From NCBI GenBank assembly GCA_036936605.1, contig JAUPFV010000004.1, forward strand, positions 92,158,334 through 92,222,333: a stretch of DNA of 64,000 nt. Direction: 5' to 3'. Shown here piece after piece: positions 40,764 through 55,615 of this stretch. Position 1 is the stretch's first letter, and every line of letters starts with the position of its first letter. Both the position numbers and the translations under genes were made by a program. The DNA is from Limnanthes douglasii subsp. nivea (taxonomy: Eukaryota; Streptophyta; Magnoliopsida; Brassicales; Limnanthaceae). The notes below the pieces were generated by a model. It searched no databases and was not told the origin of the DNA. It saw only the letters and a list, made by a program, of their open reading frames with translations.

Positions 40764-41485
40764 TAGGATTGTTAATGGTTATAGAGAACCGATAATCGGA
40801 TTGGTAGAAACCAGATGGTGAGCCAGATCCATTCTTATTGGTCTGGTTCACATTTCTATTCTGAAAATTGAGATCAATTTAGAACAGAACCGATAAAAAA
40901 GATACAGAACCAATTCAATAAAATTAATATATTCGATTGTTTTTATTTAACTAGTTTATTTATTTTTTAATAACAACCCTTCAAAAAATTTCAACCCTCT
41001 AAAAACGTCTTGTTATTATTTATTCAACAAACTATTTATTTCCTTAATATTGGTTAGGTGTATATCATAGTATAATATCATCAAATTCTACCGTTCTATA
41101 AATAACATGTCATAATGAATCTCTTGGCAGCTATACAACCTATATAAAGAATTATCCAAAATTTATTCTGTATATAAGAATAGTGAGATTGATTTTAATA
41201 AAAAAAATTATTCATATATTTTATTTTTACCTCATAAATCAAAAATATATATAGTATGGAAGAATATAATCCAACAACTAAAAAGTATAATTTTCTATAA
41301 ACCTAATCGAATTAACCAAAAACTGACTTGTTTTTTCAGATAAGCTTATCCATTTAACGATTTGGAATTTTATGATTATAATTATATTTCAAACCTGGAA
41401 CCGGATACTTTATTGATTAAAACTCTAATTTTATCGGTCCGATCCAAGACAAAATCGGACCAAAATTAGACTGATAACAATTCTA
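40764..41485. mobile_element. hAT-like non-autonomous element with 8-bp imperfect target duplication
   Basis: The left end TAGGATTGTTA and the reverse complement of the right end TAGAATTGTTA form an 11-bp terminal repeat close to that of the MITE at 36713. Flanks are AGCATGGT (40756-40763) and AGCATAGT (41486-41493), matching at 7 of 8. The interior (722 bp) has GAACCGATAATCGG-type motifs near the ends and AT-rich DNA between, with no gene. Confidence 0.7.
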
Positions 41486-41949
41486 AGCATAGTATTCGAC
41501 GTCCGTAGAATATTGAAAAATAACATTTTGTTTCTTGTTTTCCATGAGATTATTGAATCTCCTATGAATATACAAAAACCAGTGGTGGATTTACGATAAT
41601 GAGGACCTTAATCGTCAATTAACATCAACATACCCGTTCCTCGAGTGAAGATATTGAATAAACAAAAAGGTCTCGAAATTGAGTGCCACAAAGAAATCTC
41701 AAGATGGAAAAAACACCTCAACCATGGACAAAATTTAGAGTAATAACAAAGTTACAAATCACATGAACAGCATGAGTTATCTCTGGTTGATTAAATGTAA
41801 GATGAACTAAGCTCTCTAAAAGAGTACGATCTAACGTATTTATATCGAGTCTGATAAAAGGACGCTATTAGTAGGGGAATACCGAGCATATTTCAAAACG
41901 GGTGTCTGTCATCTAGTTATTAAACAATCGCGCTCGCTTAATTCGATTA

Positions 41950-42320
41950 TATACATTGTCTAAGACATAATATATTTTTTATGAAATTGATCCATTTTAA
42001 TTCTTCGCAAATCGATGAACCAAATTATGATTTAGTGTCTTAATGACATCAAAAGCATCATATGTAATTATCATATCATCTACATATATAGATAATCAAA
42101 ATCATCATATGTAATTATCATATCATCTACATATATAGATAAATTATACATGTTATAAATAAAGCTGAATCGTGATCACTTGGAAGAAAACTAAATGAGA
42201 TAATAACTATAGTGAATTTCTTAAACCAAGAACGAGGAGCTTGTTTGAGACTCTATAGAGCGTTTCTAAGCCGATAAACTTCACATGGCTCGTGAAACAC
42301 ACCCCGGGGATGAGTCATGT
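41950..42320 (-). pseudogene. Ty1/copia reverse transcriptase fragment with duplicated YVDD loop
   Basis: The minus strand reads VYRLRNAL, LKQAPRSWFKKF, FLPSDHDSALFI and YVDDMIITYD through shifts, the copia reverse transcriptase order. A 47-bp tandem duplication (units at 42057 and 42104) repeats the codons of the catalytic YVDDMII loop and shifts the frame. DAFDVIKTL-type sequence continues to about 41950. No LTRs could be paired with it. Confidence 0.75.
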
Positions 42321-42639
42321 AAACCTTTATTGATGGGATACAATAAGGAAAATAGATAGATCACCACGAAAGTTAAGTTACCGTTTTGGAGTGATATTTA
42401 TATGAAGAACGTATTTGTATTTGTGATATAAAATTTATTAAAGGGATACAAATAAAAAATACAACAAGAATATTTATGATTGAGACATGGTGGTAATCAC
42501 AATCTTAAGTCATTTGGCTTGACCGATACTTTAAGCTTAAGCTCGTGCATTTTGGATGTAGGTTGAAACTTAGTCGTGAGGTGATTTATTTCTTGCAAAT
42601 TATTTCTTGCAAATGTGGCAAAAATGAAGTATAATTTTG

Positions 42640-43590
42640 GCTTTGTGAACCTTCCAACTCAAAGTTAACAAGAAAAATTAAATATAAATCAAGCACAGAA
42701 ATATATGATTTGACGTGCTTTGGAATGTGAAGAAGTCCTACATGCACGGGCAACATAGATTAATATTATATAGAAGAAAAGTCACAAGAAAACTCTCTTA
42801 AACACAATTAATACAACTAATCGTTTTTTGTTACAGAACTACTCCAAATTACATAAAGAACCATGGATCTTAATGTTTCTCTTAGTTTTTATTTTCTAAC
42901 TTTAACTCTCTCTAAAACAGACGATATTTTTTATTTCTCTATATAGTGCTTGCAGATACAGCTACTCTCACTCACTCACAACTTCATATCTTTTTTCCAT
43001 TATTTATAAAAACCAAAGTTGAGTGAGATAATACCTCATTATTACAATATGACCTTATAGTGTTCCCATAGACAAATGAATAGTAATGGCGTAGCTACCA
43101 TGACATCCGTATACTTTTTACACTCTGGAAAATAGTGGTACCATGAAACCTATTATCTGAAACTGATTGTACCTTGTACGATCATGATTGTTTTCCAAGT
43201 ATGATTAGATCAATTATAACTTGATAAATGGTTAGAACTAATTCATCAATTCAGTTTCTTCAAGATAATAGTGATTCTAGTTCTTTCCAGAAATACATAG
43301 GTTTCCTCCGAATCCTCGGCTACAAGTCTTTGCACCCAAGTCCAATAAGTAATATCATGCACTCTCGGTTCCAACAGTTACTTATCAATAAGTCTCACCA
43401 TATTTTTTTCCTTAGGTTCAAGTAGACGCCTCTAAACCTAAGTCTCTGTTAAGCTCTTACCATTTAGATTCATGAGTTTTCATTCCTTTAAGTCTCGATA
43501 TCTCAACTTTTGACCCTTAAATCTTGGTAGTACTGCATCACTCAGTTAAGTCTCTGTTAAGCTCTTACCATTGTTAGGATACACCTAACA
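42640..43590 (-). repeat. Ty1/copia LTR remnant (3' side)
   Basis: LTR-like sequence ends at 43590 in ACACCTAACA, the terminus also seen at 9004. It shares a block with 44380-44720 (TTATATAGAAGAAA, GAAAACTCTC, TTTTGTTACA, ATGGATCT). It lies directly downstream of the copia RNase H at 43678. The left limit is approximate. A direct repeat AAGTCTCTGTTAAGCTCTTA occurs at about 43440 and 43545. Confidence 0.6.
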
Positions 43591-43677
43591 ATTCTAAACC
43601 TGATCTTATAGTGATTTCAATATCAATTGCCCATATATTCTAACTACTATTACAATATATCCAATCCATATTATTTT

Positions 43678-44345
43678 TCAGACTTTTATAAATCTCATAC
43701 AGTTCGTGAACTTTGAAATCGGTAAAATCTTGCTCAAAGTATCTAAAAGGTTTTCAACACTTGTAATATTTTCCACTTTTACTTTCTCTCTCTGTACCAT
43801 ATCTTGGATGAAGTATAGCTTGATATCTACGTGCTTAGTTATCTCGCGAAATATTTGATTCCTCATTAAACGAAGAGCTCTAGTATTATAACATAACAAA
43901 GTTACTTTTTTCTCTATACGAGTGATCTCACTCAACAACCCACTTTAATCACATTTCTTCCTTCATTGATTCAGTAACAACCATATATTTGGGTTCCATA
44001 AATGACAAGGTAAAAAACTTATAAAGATATGGTTTCCAACTAACCACTCCTCCAAACACAGTAAACAGATAACTTGAAGTTGATCTCTTTGTGTCAATGC
44101 AACCTGTATAATAAGAGTCAACCTACTCTTTCAACAATCCAACTCTAGCCGAACCCTTAAAGTATCTCATGATCAATATGAGGCTTTGCTAGTGAGGCTT
44201 CTCCAGATTTGACATATATATGTGCAAAATACTAAGGGAGTAGGAAAGATCAGGTATCGTTCATATTATTGCATACATAGGAGTAAGCTTCTCCAGATTT
44301 GACTCATCTAGATGGTGTTATCCAGTTCTCCATGTAAGAAGGCAG
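43678..44345 (-). pseudogene. Ty1/copia reverse transcriptase start fused to RNase H by internal deletion
   Basis: 43938-43678 encodes NQIFREITKHVDIKLYFIQD and ENLLDTLSKILPISKF, the C-terminal RNase H region of copia Pol. Upstream (44345-44300) DVTTAFLHGEL is the start of the reverse transcriptase. The body between is missing, and GCTTCTCCAGATTTGAC occurs at both sides (about 44198 and 44286), as expected for a deletion or exchange between short repeats. Confidence 0.75.
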
Positions 44346-44379
44346 TAGTAACATCTATTTGATCTAACTCTGATCAACC

Positions 44380-45100
44380 CCACAAATTCATGATTTAACG
44401 TGGTTTAGATTGTGAATAGATCCTACGTCGACGAACAACAAAACTGATTTTATATAGAAGAAAGAGTATAAGAAAACTCTCTAAAAAAACTAACACAATC
44501 ACTCATGTTTTGTTACAAAACTACTTCGGCTTACAAAATGAACTATGGATCTCAGTGTTCCTTTCATTGTTTACTTCCTAACTTTGTTTCTCGCTCTAAA
44601 ACCATATAAGCTTTTTTGCTTTCTTTCTCTCGCTCTCTCAAATGCAATCACTCTCGTTCGCTCACAACTCATACATCTCTTTTACTATTTATACAAATAA
44701 AGAATGAGTGAGATGATACCACTTGTTCATAAAAGCACCTTACAACGTGTTCCTACAGACAACCCAATGGTACTGATGCACTATAACTTTCGTATGATTT
44801 GTGCCTCTCACGTGTAATGACATCATCAATCATAACATCTGATACTTGGTGTATCTTCTAATACCTTGATCATTCTCCAATAAATAAAAATGATTCATCA
44901 TTTCAATTTCATTAACGTGATTTAAATTCATTCAAAAATCACATGTACTTTCAAAAGCTTCGTTTACGAATCCTTACATATAAATCTATTATTTTGAGCT
45001 TTCAATTCCAAAAATATTTATCAACCAATCTCAACAAATTCTTCAAATTAAATTTCAGCCGACGTGTTTCTGCCTCTAAATTTTGGATGAATTTTTACTG
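44380..45100 (-). repeat. Ty1/copia LTR remnant (5' side)
   Basis: Matches 42700-43000 in the same orientation, including the GATTTAACGTGG and ATCCTACGTCGACG region. With 42640-43590 it brackets the deleted copia body, so the two are probably the LTRs of one element. The right end is not defined. Confidence 0.5.
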
Positions 45101-46010
45101 CTTAAAATTGTGACAGCTTTTAACTTTAAATTCCGACGAACTAAATTTTTAGTCTTTAAATATCAACAAAACTGCACCCTTCACTTTTGATGGTGCACTT
45201 AATGAACTTAATTCTATTCATTAATAATGATAATTCAACACTTATATAAATACCTTTTAATAAATCATCCATAAGTTACGTATCTTTTTTATAAGATACA
45301 TTCGTTAATATCGAATGATAAATGTTCATAGATTGAATTCGGATCACCGTACTTACTTATATTCTGGAAACCATAAAGTATCCCGTTAATCCTATCCCAC
45401 CGGATTGGTTGGTATGGATGCCGTCCTTAATTGTCGGTGGATAAGGTAAATGTAGACAGCTAGAATTGGTTAAATATTAATTAAAAGTTCACGATCAATA
45501 AATATGTAGACAACTAAAATTGGTTAAATATTAGCTAAAAGTTCATAATGAATATTTTATTAAATAATGATTTTATATCAAGAGTTTGAAACCTTTGATG
45601 GGAGGAATCTTTATACTCCGAGTTCATACCATCATATCTAATAATGGATTAGGAGTAAATGTTGATGTTGAGATCATCATGAAGGGTTGTGTATCTAGTC
45701 ATAATTCTCATCTCATCATAAATAAAGCTTTAAACTTTAACAATTACACATGGGGTCATTACCAAACCTTGAATATATTATTTCTATACAAAATGTTTAT
45801 TTAGAAAAGTAATAGTAACAAAATCTAAATATATTGGTACACGTTATAAAATCTAATTTATATCATTAAATTAAGAAACAAAATGTGACAGATTTGATGT
45901 ACTCGATGATATAATATATGAAAGTTAGCATTTTAAAGAGTTTAGGTAAAAGCTATATGTTAAAAGTTATACAATGTTAAATATTTTAATGTCGATTTAC
46001 TTAGTTAATA
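45101..46010. other. AT-rich intergenic DNA
   Basis: No gene is seen. A tandem repeat of about 50 bp with core AATTGGTTAAATATTA occurs twice at 45455-45550. Confidence 0.5.
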
Positions 46011-47684
46011 TTAGGCGCGATATCCTTTTAGCATATTTAATATCGATGCAGTGAGTTGGTTCCACAAAATAAATCAGCATTGGATATTACGACGTAGAAT
46101 CTGTATATGTCCAATCCGGTTTGGATTTGGAATTTTTTGAGATCGAATAATTACATTAAGAATTTTGTTGGTGGATTTCATAGATCGTTGGTAATGATTT
46201 TGGATTTGTTTTTGAAAATTAATTTTCATGTTTTACATGTCAAATTAATTTAATTTTTATTTTATTTTATTTGAGTTTTTGTATTTTAAAAATTCGCATT
46301 ATAAACCTTTCGCATTTGTGAATATTGAGAAAATGTGGTTCTAAATATTGTGAATATTTAGAATCATATTTTTCACGAAAAATTAAGATTATGGAATTAA
46401 AGATTTAGTAGGAAGACGATGTGGTTCTCGAATAAGAGATTTATGAAAAAGACTTTGTGCTTCTTGAATTATGATTTTAGATCAGAGAACCAATAGTGAA
46501 ACAAAATATTGATGTTTGGGTTGACGCATGTTAATTTATCGGTACTCAAATATATAGAAGACTAATAATCCAAATTTCTAAAACATAGAAGACCAATAAA
46601 AAAATTTGTTTGATACAAACATAAACATTACGAAATAATTTTTGGCATATTCAAACCGATTTTTACTCTAACAAGTTATCATATTCAGATTTAGTAACTT
46701 AATAACAACTTTAACTAAACATATAACATCACCAATCTCCGCAGCAAATTCGTGGGCTTTTCATGGTACTCTCCAGAAACGGCAGTGCCATGTCTATTTT
46801 GTACGACGCCTGGCTCTTCTTAATTTTTCTTGCGAATCTTTTTACCGCAGCATCACCAATTTGATACGTTTGCACAATCTCTTGCGTGTCGGGAATATAT
46901 ACAAAATTCCTAAAGACTCTTTTATCACTTGGATGACTATCCACAATAAACTTCATATCCGTGACCAGCTTGTCTGTTAGGGTCTTGACTCCCAACCGGA
47001 TTGAAGACTTTGGAGCATATCCTTATTAACTATTCTTATTCTTCTCCCATATGGGAGACAATATCTCGAAAATTAAACATTAATTCATCATTCCTCTACC
47101 TCGACTAAATGGCTTGTCGTAACAAACTCATGGACCCCTTCTGCTACAATGCTAGGCATTTGTTGTCTATGACGTACTGCTTTCTACTCGGTTATCTACT
47201 ACACCTGGAGCGAATGAAACGCCAAAATTTTCAGGAACCACCATTCTCAGGACTCGGAATTCACCCACCATATTATCTCTGTTATCGTTTTTTTAGCAAA
47301 ACCCTTTAACAAGTCTAACTCAAAATTTCCTATTATTGATTTTCATAATTTTACTCGATTGAAACCAATAGCTCCTCTACTAACCAGATCCACAAATCTG
47401 GTTCGATCATATAAACATTATGGCAAGGCTATATCTAGACCCAATTTGGCTATAATGAGACCTTAAATCAAACTTTTTATTTTATCAAAACCCTTTAACA
47501 AGTCTAACTCAAAATTTCATATTATTGATTTTCGTAATTTTACTCGATTGAAACCAATAGATCCTCTACTAACCAGATCCACAAATCTGGTTCGATCATA
47601 TAAACATTAGGGCAAGGCTATATAAGGTTTAGGTAAAAGTTATATAAGGTTTGATTCTTTTAATGTCGATTTACTTGGTTAATA
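46011..47684 (+). repeat. LINE 3' fragment, tandem copy 1
   Basis: From TTAGGCGCGATATCC onward this stretch is repeated from 47685. On the + strand it carries decayed LINE ORF2 C-terminal coding: RNGSAMSILYDAWL (about 46777-46818), then TWSERNAKIF-type sequence (about 47198-47230), both typical of the region after reverse transcriptase. It ends in CTACTAACCAGATCC, a TAAACATTA site and the outer end of the MULE at 47438. A further partial copy of the end follows (47470-47630). Confidence 0.8.
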
Positions 47685-49303
47685 TTAGGCGTGATATCCT
47701 TTTAGTATATTTAATATCGATGCACTGAGTTGGTTCCACAAAATAAATCAGCATTGGATATTACGGCGTACAATTTGTATATGTCCAATCTGGTTTGGAT
47801 TTGGATTTTTTGAGATCGAATAATTACATTAGGAATTTTGTTGGTGGATTTCATAGATCGTTTGATAATGACTGGATTTGTTTTGAAAATTAATGTTCTT
47901 GTTTTGCGTATGTGTTGTTATCTTGTTCTTTTCATTATATGACTAATTTAGTTGATATTATAAGTAACACTAGAAATATGAATGAAATGGTATGAATTTA
48001 ACTTTTAAACTTTGCCAGATTATTGTAGTGTAAGAGTATGGTGTCTAAAACTTGGGGAGTTTTGTTTATGATTTTGAGAATAATTTTTGATGGTTTTTTA
48101 AAATTTAACGGATAAGATTAGTAAATGTTTATACAAAAATAGAATGAATAATTGTTTGATTTTTATCAAACCATCATTATTTATTTCGATCAAATTTTAT
48201 TGTGAATATTGAGAAAATGTGGTTCTAAATATTTTGAATATTTAGAATCATATTTTTAACGAAAAAATGAGATTATGGAATTAAAGATTTAGGAGGAAGA
48301 CTATGTGGTTCTCGAATCAGAGATTTATGAAAAAGACTTTGTGCTTCTCGAATTATGATTTTTGATCAAAGAACCAATAGTGAAACAAAATATTGATGTT
48401 TGGGTTGACGCATGTTAATTTATCGGTACTCACATATATAAAAGACTAATAATCCAAATTTCAAAAACATAGAAGGCCAATAAAAAAATTCTTTGATACA
48501 AACATAAACATAACGAAATAATTTTTAGCATATTCAAACCGATTTTTACTGTAACAAGTTATCGTATTCAGATTTAGTAACTTAATAACAACTTTAACTA
48601 AACATATAACATCACCAATCTCCGCAGCAAATTCGTGGGCTTTACAAGTTACTCTTCAGAAACGGCACTGCCATGTCTATTTTGTACGACCCCCGGCTCT
48701 TCTCAATATTTCTTGCGAATCTTTTTGCCGCAACATCACCAATTTGATACGTTTGCGCAATTTCTTGCGTGTCGGGAATATATACAAAATTCCTAAACAC
48801 TCTTTTATTACTTAGATGATTATCCACAATAAACTTCCTACCTGTGACCAGCTTGTCTGTTAGGGTCTTGTCTCCCAACCGGATTGAAGACTTTGAAGCA
48901 TATCCTTATTAACTGCTCTTATTCTTCTCCCATCTGGGAGACAATATCTCGAAAATTAAATATTAATTCATCATTCCTCTACCTCGACTGAATGGCTTGT
49001 CGTAACAAACTCATGGACCCCTTCTGCTACAATGCCAGGCATTGGTCGTCTATGGCGTACTACTTTCTACTCGGTTATCTACTACACCTGGAGCGAACGA
49101 AACGCCAAAATTTTCAGGAACCACCATTCTCAGGACTCGGAATTCACCCACCATGTTATCTTTGTTATCATTTTTTTACCAAAACCTTTTAACAATTCTA
49201 ACTCAAAATTTCCTATTATTGATTTTCGTAATTTTACTCGATTGAAACCAATAGCTCCTCTACTAACCAGATCCACAAATCTGGTTCGATCATATAAACA
49301 TTA
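47685..49303 (+). repeat. LINE 3' fragment, tandem copy 2
   Basis: The second copy of 46011 onward. It differs by a replaced AT-rich segment of roughly 350 bp (47890-48200). It again contains the LINE coding scraps, with YYTWSERNAKIF readable at about 49080-49115. It ends at the left target duplication of the MULE (TAAACATTA, 49295-49303). Confidence 0.82.
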
Positions 49304-49991
49304 AGGCAAGGCTATATCTAGACCTCATTTGGCTATAATGAGACCTTAGATCAAACTTTATATTTTACTTTATGTAAAATGACCATTTTACCCATCATTT
49401 AAAATCAAGTTTTTGACCAAAAATCTAAAAAAATTCTTTCTCTCCATTAACCAAACTTCTCTAACCAAACTTCTCTCTAAAACTAATCTAATACCCAAAG
49501 AATGAATTACATTAAAATATAATTATTTTCTTCCTCTTCTTTAACAAAACTTCTCATTATTTTTTAATTATATTTTAATATCACCTTGTGGAACTTTCCG
49601 ACTTTTCATTAGTGTAAAAAGAATGAATCATACTAGTCGAAGAGCCAATTTTTTTTTACAGAATTATATTACAATGAATTAATCTTTGGACCTAGTAATT
49701 TGTATAATTTTCTATTAAGAAATAAACTGGTAACTGGGAAAATATTTCCCAGCCTGATGGTAATGACAATCTTGTTCGAAACCCGATCATCTTGATGACA
49801 AGATAAGACGCGAGCTGCAATTTTTTTATAAAAAAATCAAAGAAATCAATATTTGAAATCAAGATCTTTGATTAATAGCGAAATCAGAAACATCAATCAG
49901 ATAACAAAACACAAGAAAAAAAACAACACATCAATTTCTAAGTTTGAATTAAATTTACAACCAGAAACCCTAAATCCTCAAATTCCATAAC

Positions 49992-50513
49992 CTAAGAATT
50001 TGTAAACTTTGTAACAGCCTTCGTTCCTTCAGATACAACATGTTTAGCCGATTCACCAAACAACACCAACCTCACCGCAGTCTGGATTTCCCTTGAAGTG
50101 ATAGTCGGTTTCTTGTTGTACCTCGCAAGCTTCCCTTGAAGTGATAGTCGGTTTCTTGTTGTACCTCGCAAGCTTCCCTTGAAGTGATAGTCGGTTTCTT
50201 GTTGTACCTCGCAAGCTTCGCAGACTCACCAGCCAATTTCTCGAAGATATCGTTGATGGAACTCTTCATGATTCTTATAGCTTTGCTGGAAATACCGATA
50301 TCGGGATGAATCTGCTTCGAGATCTTTAAGATGTAGATCTTGTAGGTCTCGACGCTTTTCTTGGATCGTTTCTTTTCTTGGATCGTTTCTTTTTTTTATC
50401 AGCTCCGGCGCCAGCTTCTTTTGATAACTTCTTTCTGGCCTTTGGTTTCTTCTCAGCTGCTACGAAGGCCAAGGGATATTTCTCGTCGTCGGCTTCTTTT
50501 CTGCTTGGGATGT
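49992..50513 (-). pseudogene. Histone H2B pseudogene inside the MULE
   Basis: Read on the minus strand it gives [80 protein letters not shown] and, after a shift, [19 protein letters not shown] and the stop at 49992. This is nearly a whole H2B. It is broken by a lost start codon, a 17-bp duplication near 50370-50400 and a 43-bp unit present three times (about 50088-50216) covering [10 protein letters not shown]. No intron interrupts it, as is normal for H2B. Histone H2B would pair with H2A in nucleosomes, but this copy cannot make it. Confidence 0.88.
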
Positions 50514-50617
50514 TATTGTTGATTTTGATTAGGAAATGAGTTCTCTAGAGAGAGAGATTAATTGGAGAAGATAAATAATTTTCTGATTTTGATTGGTGAG
50601 ATGCTGCAACTTGAATT

Positions 50618-50695
50618 TGATAAAAAAGAAAAAAAAGAAAAGGGAAAAGAGAAAAGAGAAGAGAGAAAAGAGAAGAGAGAGGAGAGAGGAGATAG
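50618..50695. repeat. Purine-rich (GAGAGA/AAAAGAG) tract
   Basis: A long run of A and G, CT-rich on the strand of the H2B copy and about 110-180 bp before its start. Plant histone and housekeeping leaders often have such tracts, so it may be captured leader sequence. Confidence 0.8.
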
Positions 50696-50948
50696 TCGGC
50701 TGAAAAATGTTTATATATTAAGAGTATTTTAGTAAAATTTGGAGTCTCCTTATAGCTGAATAATGTCTCATCATTATAACGAGGTCTCATTATAACTAAA
50801 AGTGATCTCGGTTTAGCATTGCCCTAAACATTATTTTCTTCTCTATATATATTTTACAGTTTTTTATATAAAAAAACATATTAAATTAATAAATTAATGT
50901 TTCATCACTCAAGAGTTGATAAATAGCACTTTGAAATAAATAATACCT

Positions 50949-51040
50949 TTTTCAAAATTAATAACTACCCTAATCGTTTAATAGTATTATCGCTTTTTTC
51001 AAAATTAATAACTACCCTAATCGTTTAATAGTATTATCGA
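50949..51040. repeat. Two copies of a 45-bp repeat
   Basis: TTTTTCAAAATTAATAACTA through TAGTATTATCG occurs twice in tandem, about 1.5 kb before the kinase start codon. Confidence 0.9.
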
Positions 51041-51150
51041 ATAGATTTCGGACAAGTTATAGTAGACCATTCCGAATAGATTTCCAAGTTTGGTAACTCG
51101 ACAACCACTCAAAATAGGCGTGTATGGTGTTATGTGAGAGCGTTTACCAT

Positions 51151-51210
51151 TTCAAACACTTGAAGATTCAAACACTTGAAGATTCAAACACTTGAAGATT
51201 CAAACACTTT
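51151..51210. repeat. 16-bp minisatellite, nearly four units
   Basis: TTCAAACACTTGAAGA is repeated about 3.8 times upstream of the kinase gene. Each unit contains the near-palindrome TTCAAACACTTGAA. Confidence 0.92.
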
Positions 51211-51429
51211 TACTTAGCTATAACTATAAGCTAATTCAGTTAAAAGACCATTGTAAGAATGTTGAAATTTCTGACTCCCTAGGACACAAACAAAACATAG
51301 AGAAAACAAAAACAGCCACTTGACATAAAATAAGAGCAGCCTTCCATGAAACCAGCTAGGTAACTTTTGACCAAGCCAAACAATACATAAACAAACAGGC
51401 CATTGATTGTCTTCATAACCTATTTTTTG

Positions 51430-52551
51430 ATCTCAAATCTTCCAACTCCGAGATTCACTCTCTTCCTCAATCTCTCTTTCTCAAGCAAAGGTCAACACTT
51501 TCAATCTGGTAATAACCCTTCCTTTTCTTGAATCCCAATCTTTTTTAGTATCTTTAACAACCCATTTCTTTTATTTTTAGAAAACAAACTTTCAAAAAAA
51601 CCATGATTGATGAATAGGATGATGAGAATAATATTAGTAAACCGCGTTGTTTCATGGAAAATGGTATACATACAAAGTCATAGCTGGTTAGCACCTATAA
51701 ATTTTGTTTTTATTTTTAGAGATTAGATATTTCAACACTTACATAGATACAGCCTGTTTCTTTGTGTTTTGTTTTAATTGTTTACTCTTTTTTGTTTTAT
51801 ATATAAGAAAAATCTTCTTTTTCCTATATTATTGTGAGAGTCAATTGATTTCTTGTTCTTTAAGCTTACCCTCCAATTTTCTCCTTATCAACTGGTATTG
51901 ATTCTCCTTCTCTAATCTAGTTTTTTTTTATGTTGTTTGTGTCCAAGATTTAGATTTGTTTTGTTATGATGAACATCGATTGTTGTTGTTCTTTGTCTGA
52001 AGCTTGTGTTTTTATATTCATGATTTTGTTTAGTTTTATTGACATTGGAGAAGGATGATCTGTAATGTCTGGTGGTTTTGATTAGTTTCTATAGATGTCT
52101 GAGATTGGTTGGTTTCACTTGTTCTTGTTTTTGATTTGTTCTGGTTCTTGGATTTGGTCTGGAATCTGGATACAGATTTTGGTCTTACATTTTCTTGTTT
52201 CCTGATCCTTTTAATCTGACATCAAGTTTAAGTTTCTTGTTCTTGGATTTGGTCTGAATTGTCGGTTTTGTGATATTTGTTTAGTTTGTTCTCTGTGACA
52301 CCTTGCTCTATCATTGGTTTGACTTTATTTAGCTTGTAATGTGTCAAATATGGTAAAAATAATTCATCTGTTTAGTTCTTGGATTTGGTCTTACAATGGT
52401 TTTATATATACTTGTTCTTGATTTACTATGCAGAAGTAAGTATCTATTTTCTTAGATTTGGTCTATTTCTTTCGTTTTTCAGTTTACATTATAACAATAC
52501 ATTGGATGACGGTGAACGAAACAAAGTTATAAGAGTATTTGTTGTTGTTTC
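51430..52551 (+). promoter_or_regulatory. Likely kinase 5' leader with an intron and a short upstream ORF
   Basis: A CT-rich stretch (51450-51500) looks like a leader exon and ends CAATCTG before GTAATAAC (donor at 51509). TTTCGTTTTTCAG (acceptor at 52481-52482) ends a T-rich 974-bp candidate intron. Between the acceptor and the kinase ATG lies an 8-codon upstream ORF, ATG at 52506 and stop at 52530-52532. Leader introns are common in plant kinase genes. RNA evidence is lacking, so this is a prediction. Confidence 0.45.

Positions 52552-55615
<3,064 letters not shown>

Larger units (their letters stand above)
49304..50824. mobile_element. MULE-type element carrying a histone H2B copy (Pack-MULE-like)
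   Basis: The left end (49304 on, GGCAAGGCTA...TATAATGAGACC) and the reverse complement of the right end (50824 back, GGGCAATGCTA...TATAATGAGACC) form terminal inverted repeats of about 43 bp, matching at roughly three quarters of positions. The flanks are perfect 9-bp direct repeats TAAACATTA (49295-49303 and 50825-50833), the length made by Mutator-like transposases. The interior has no transposase but holds an H2B-like sequence with a CT-rich leader. A gene copy inside a MULE frame fits a Pack-MULE. Confidence 0.78.

Noticed and set aside
46729..48878. Two similar minus-strand ORFs (46729-46995 and 48642-48878) that look like a conserved small gene pair
   Set aside because: They lie in the two copies of a tandem duplication, and the + strand carries LINE coding (RNGSAMSILYDAWL). 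The minus frames are shadows kept similar by the duplication.
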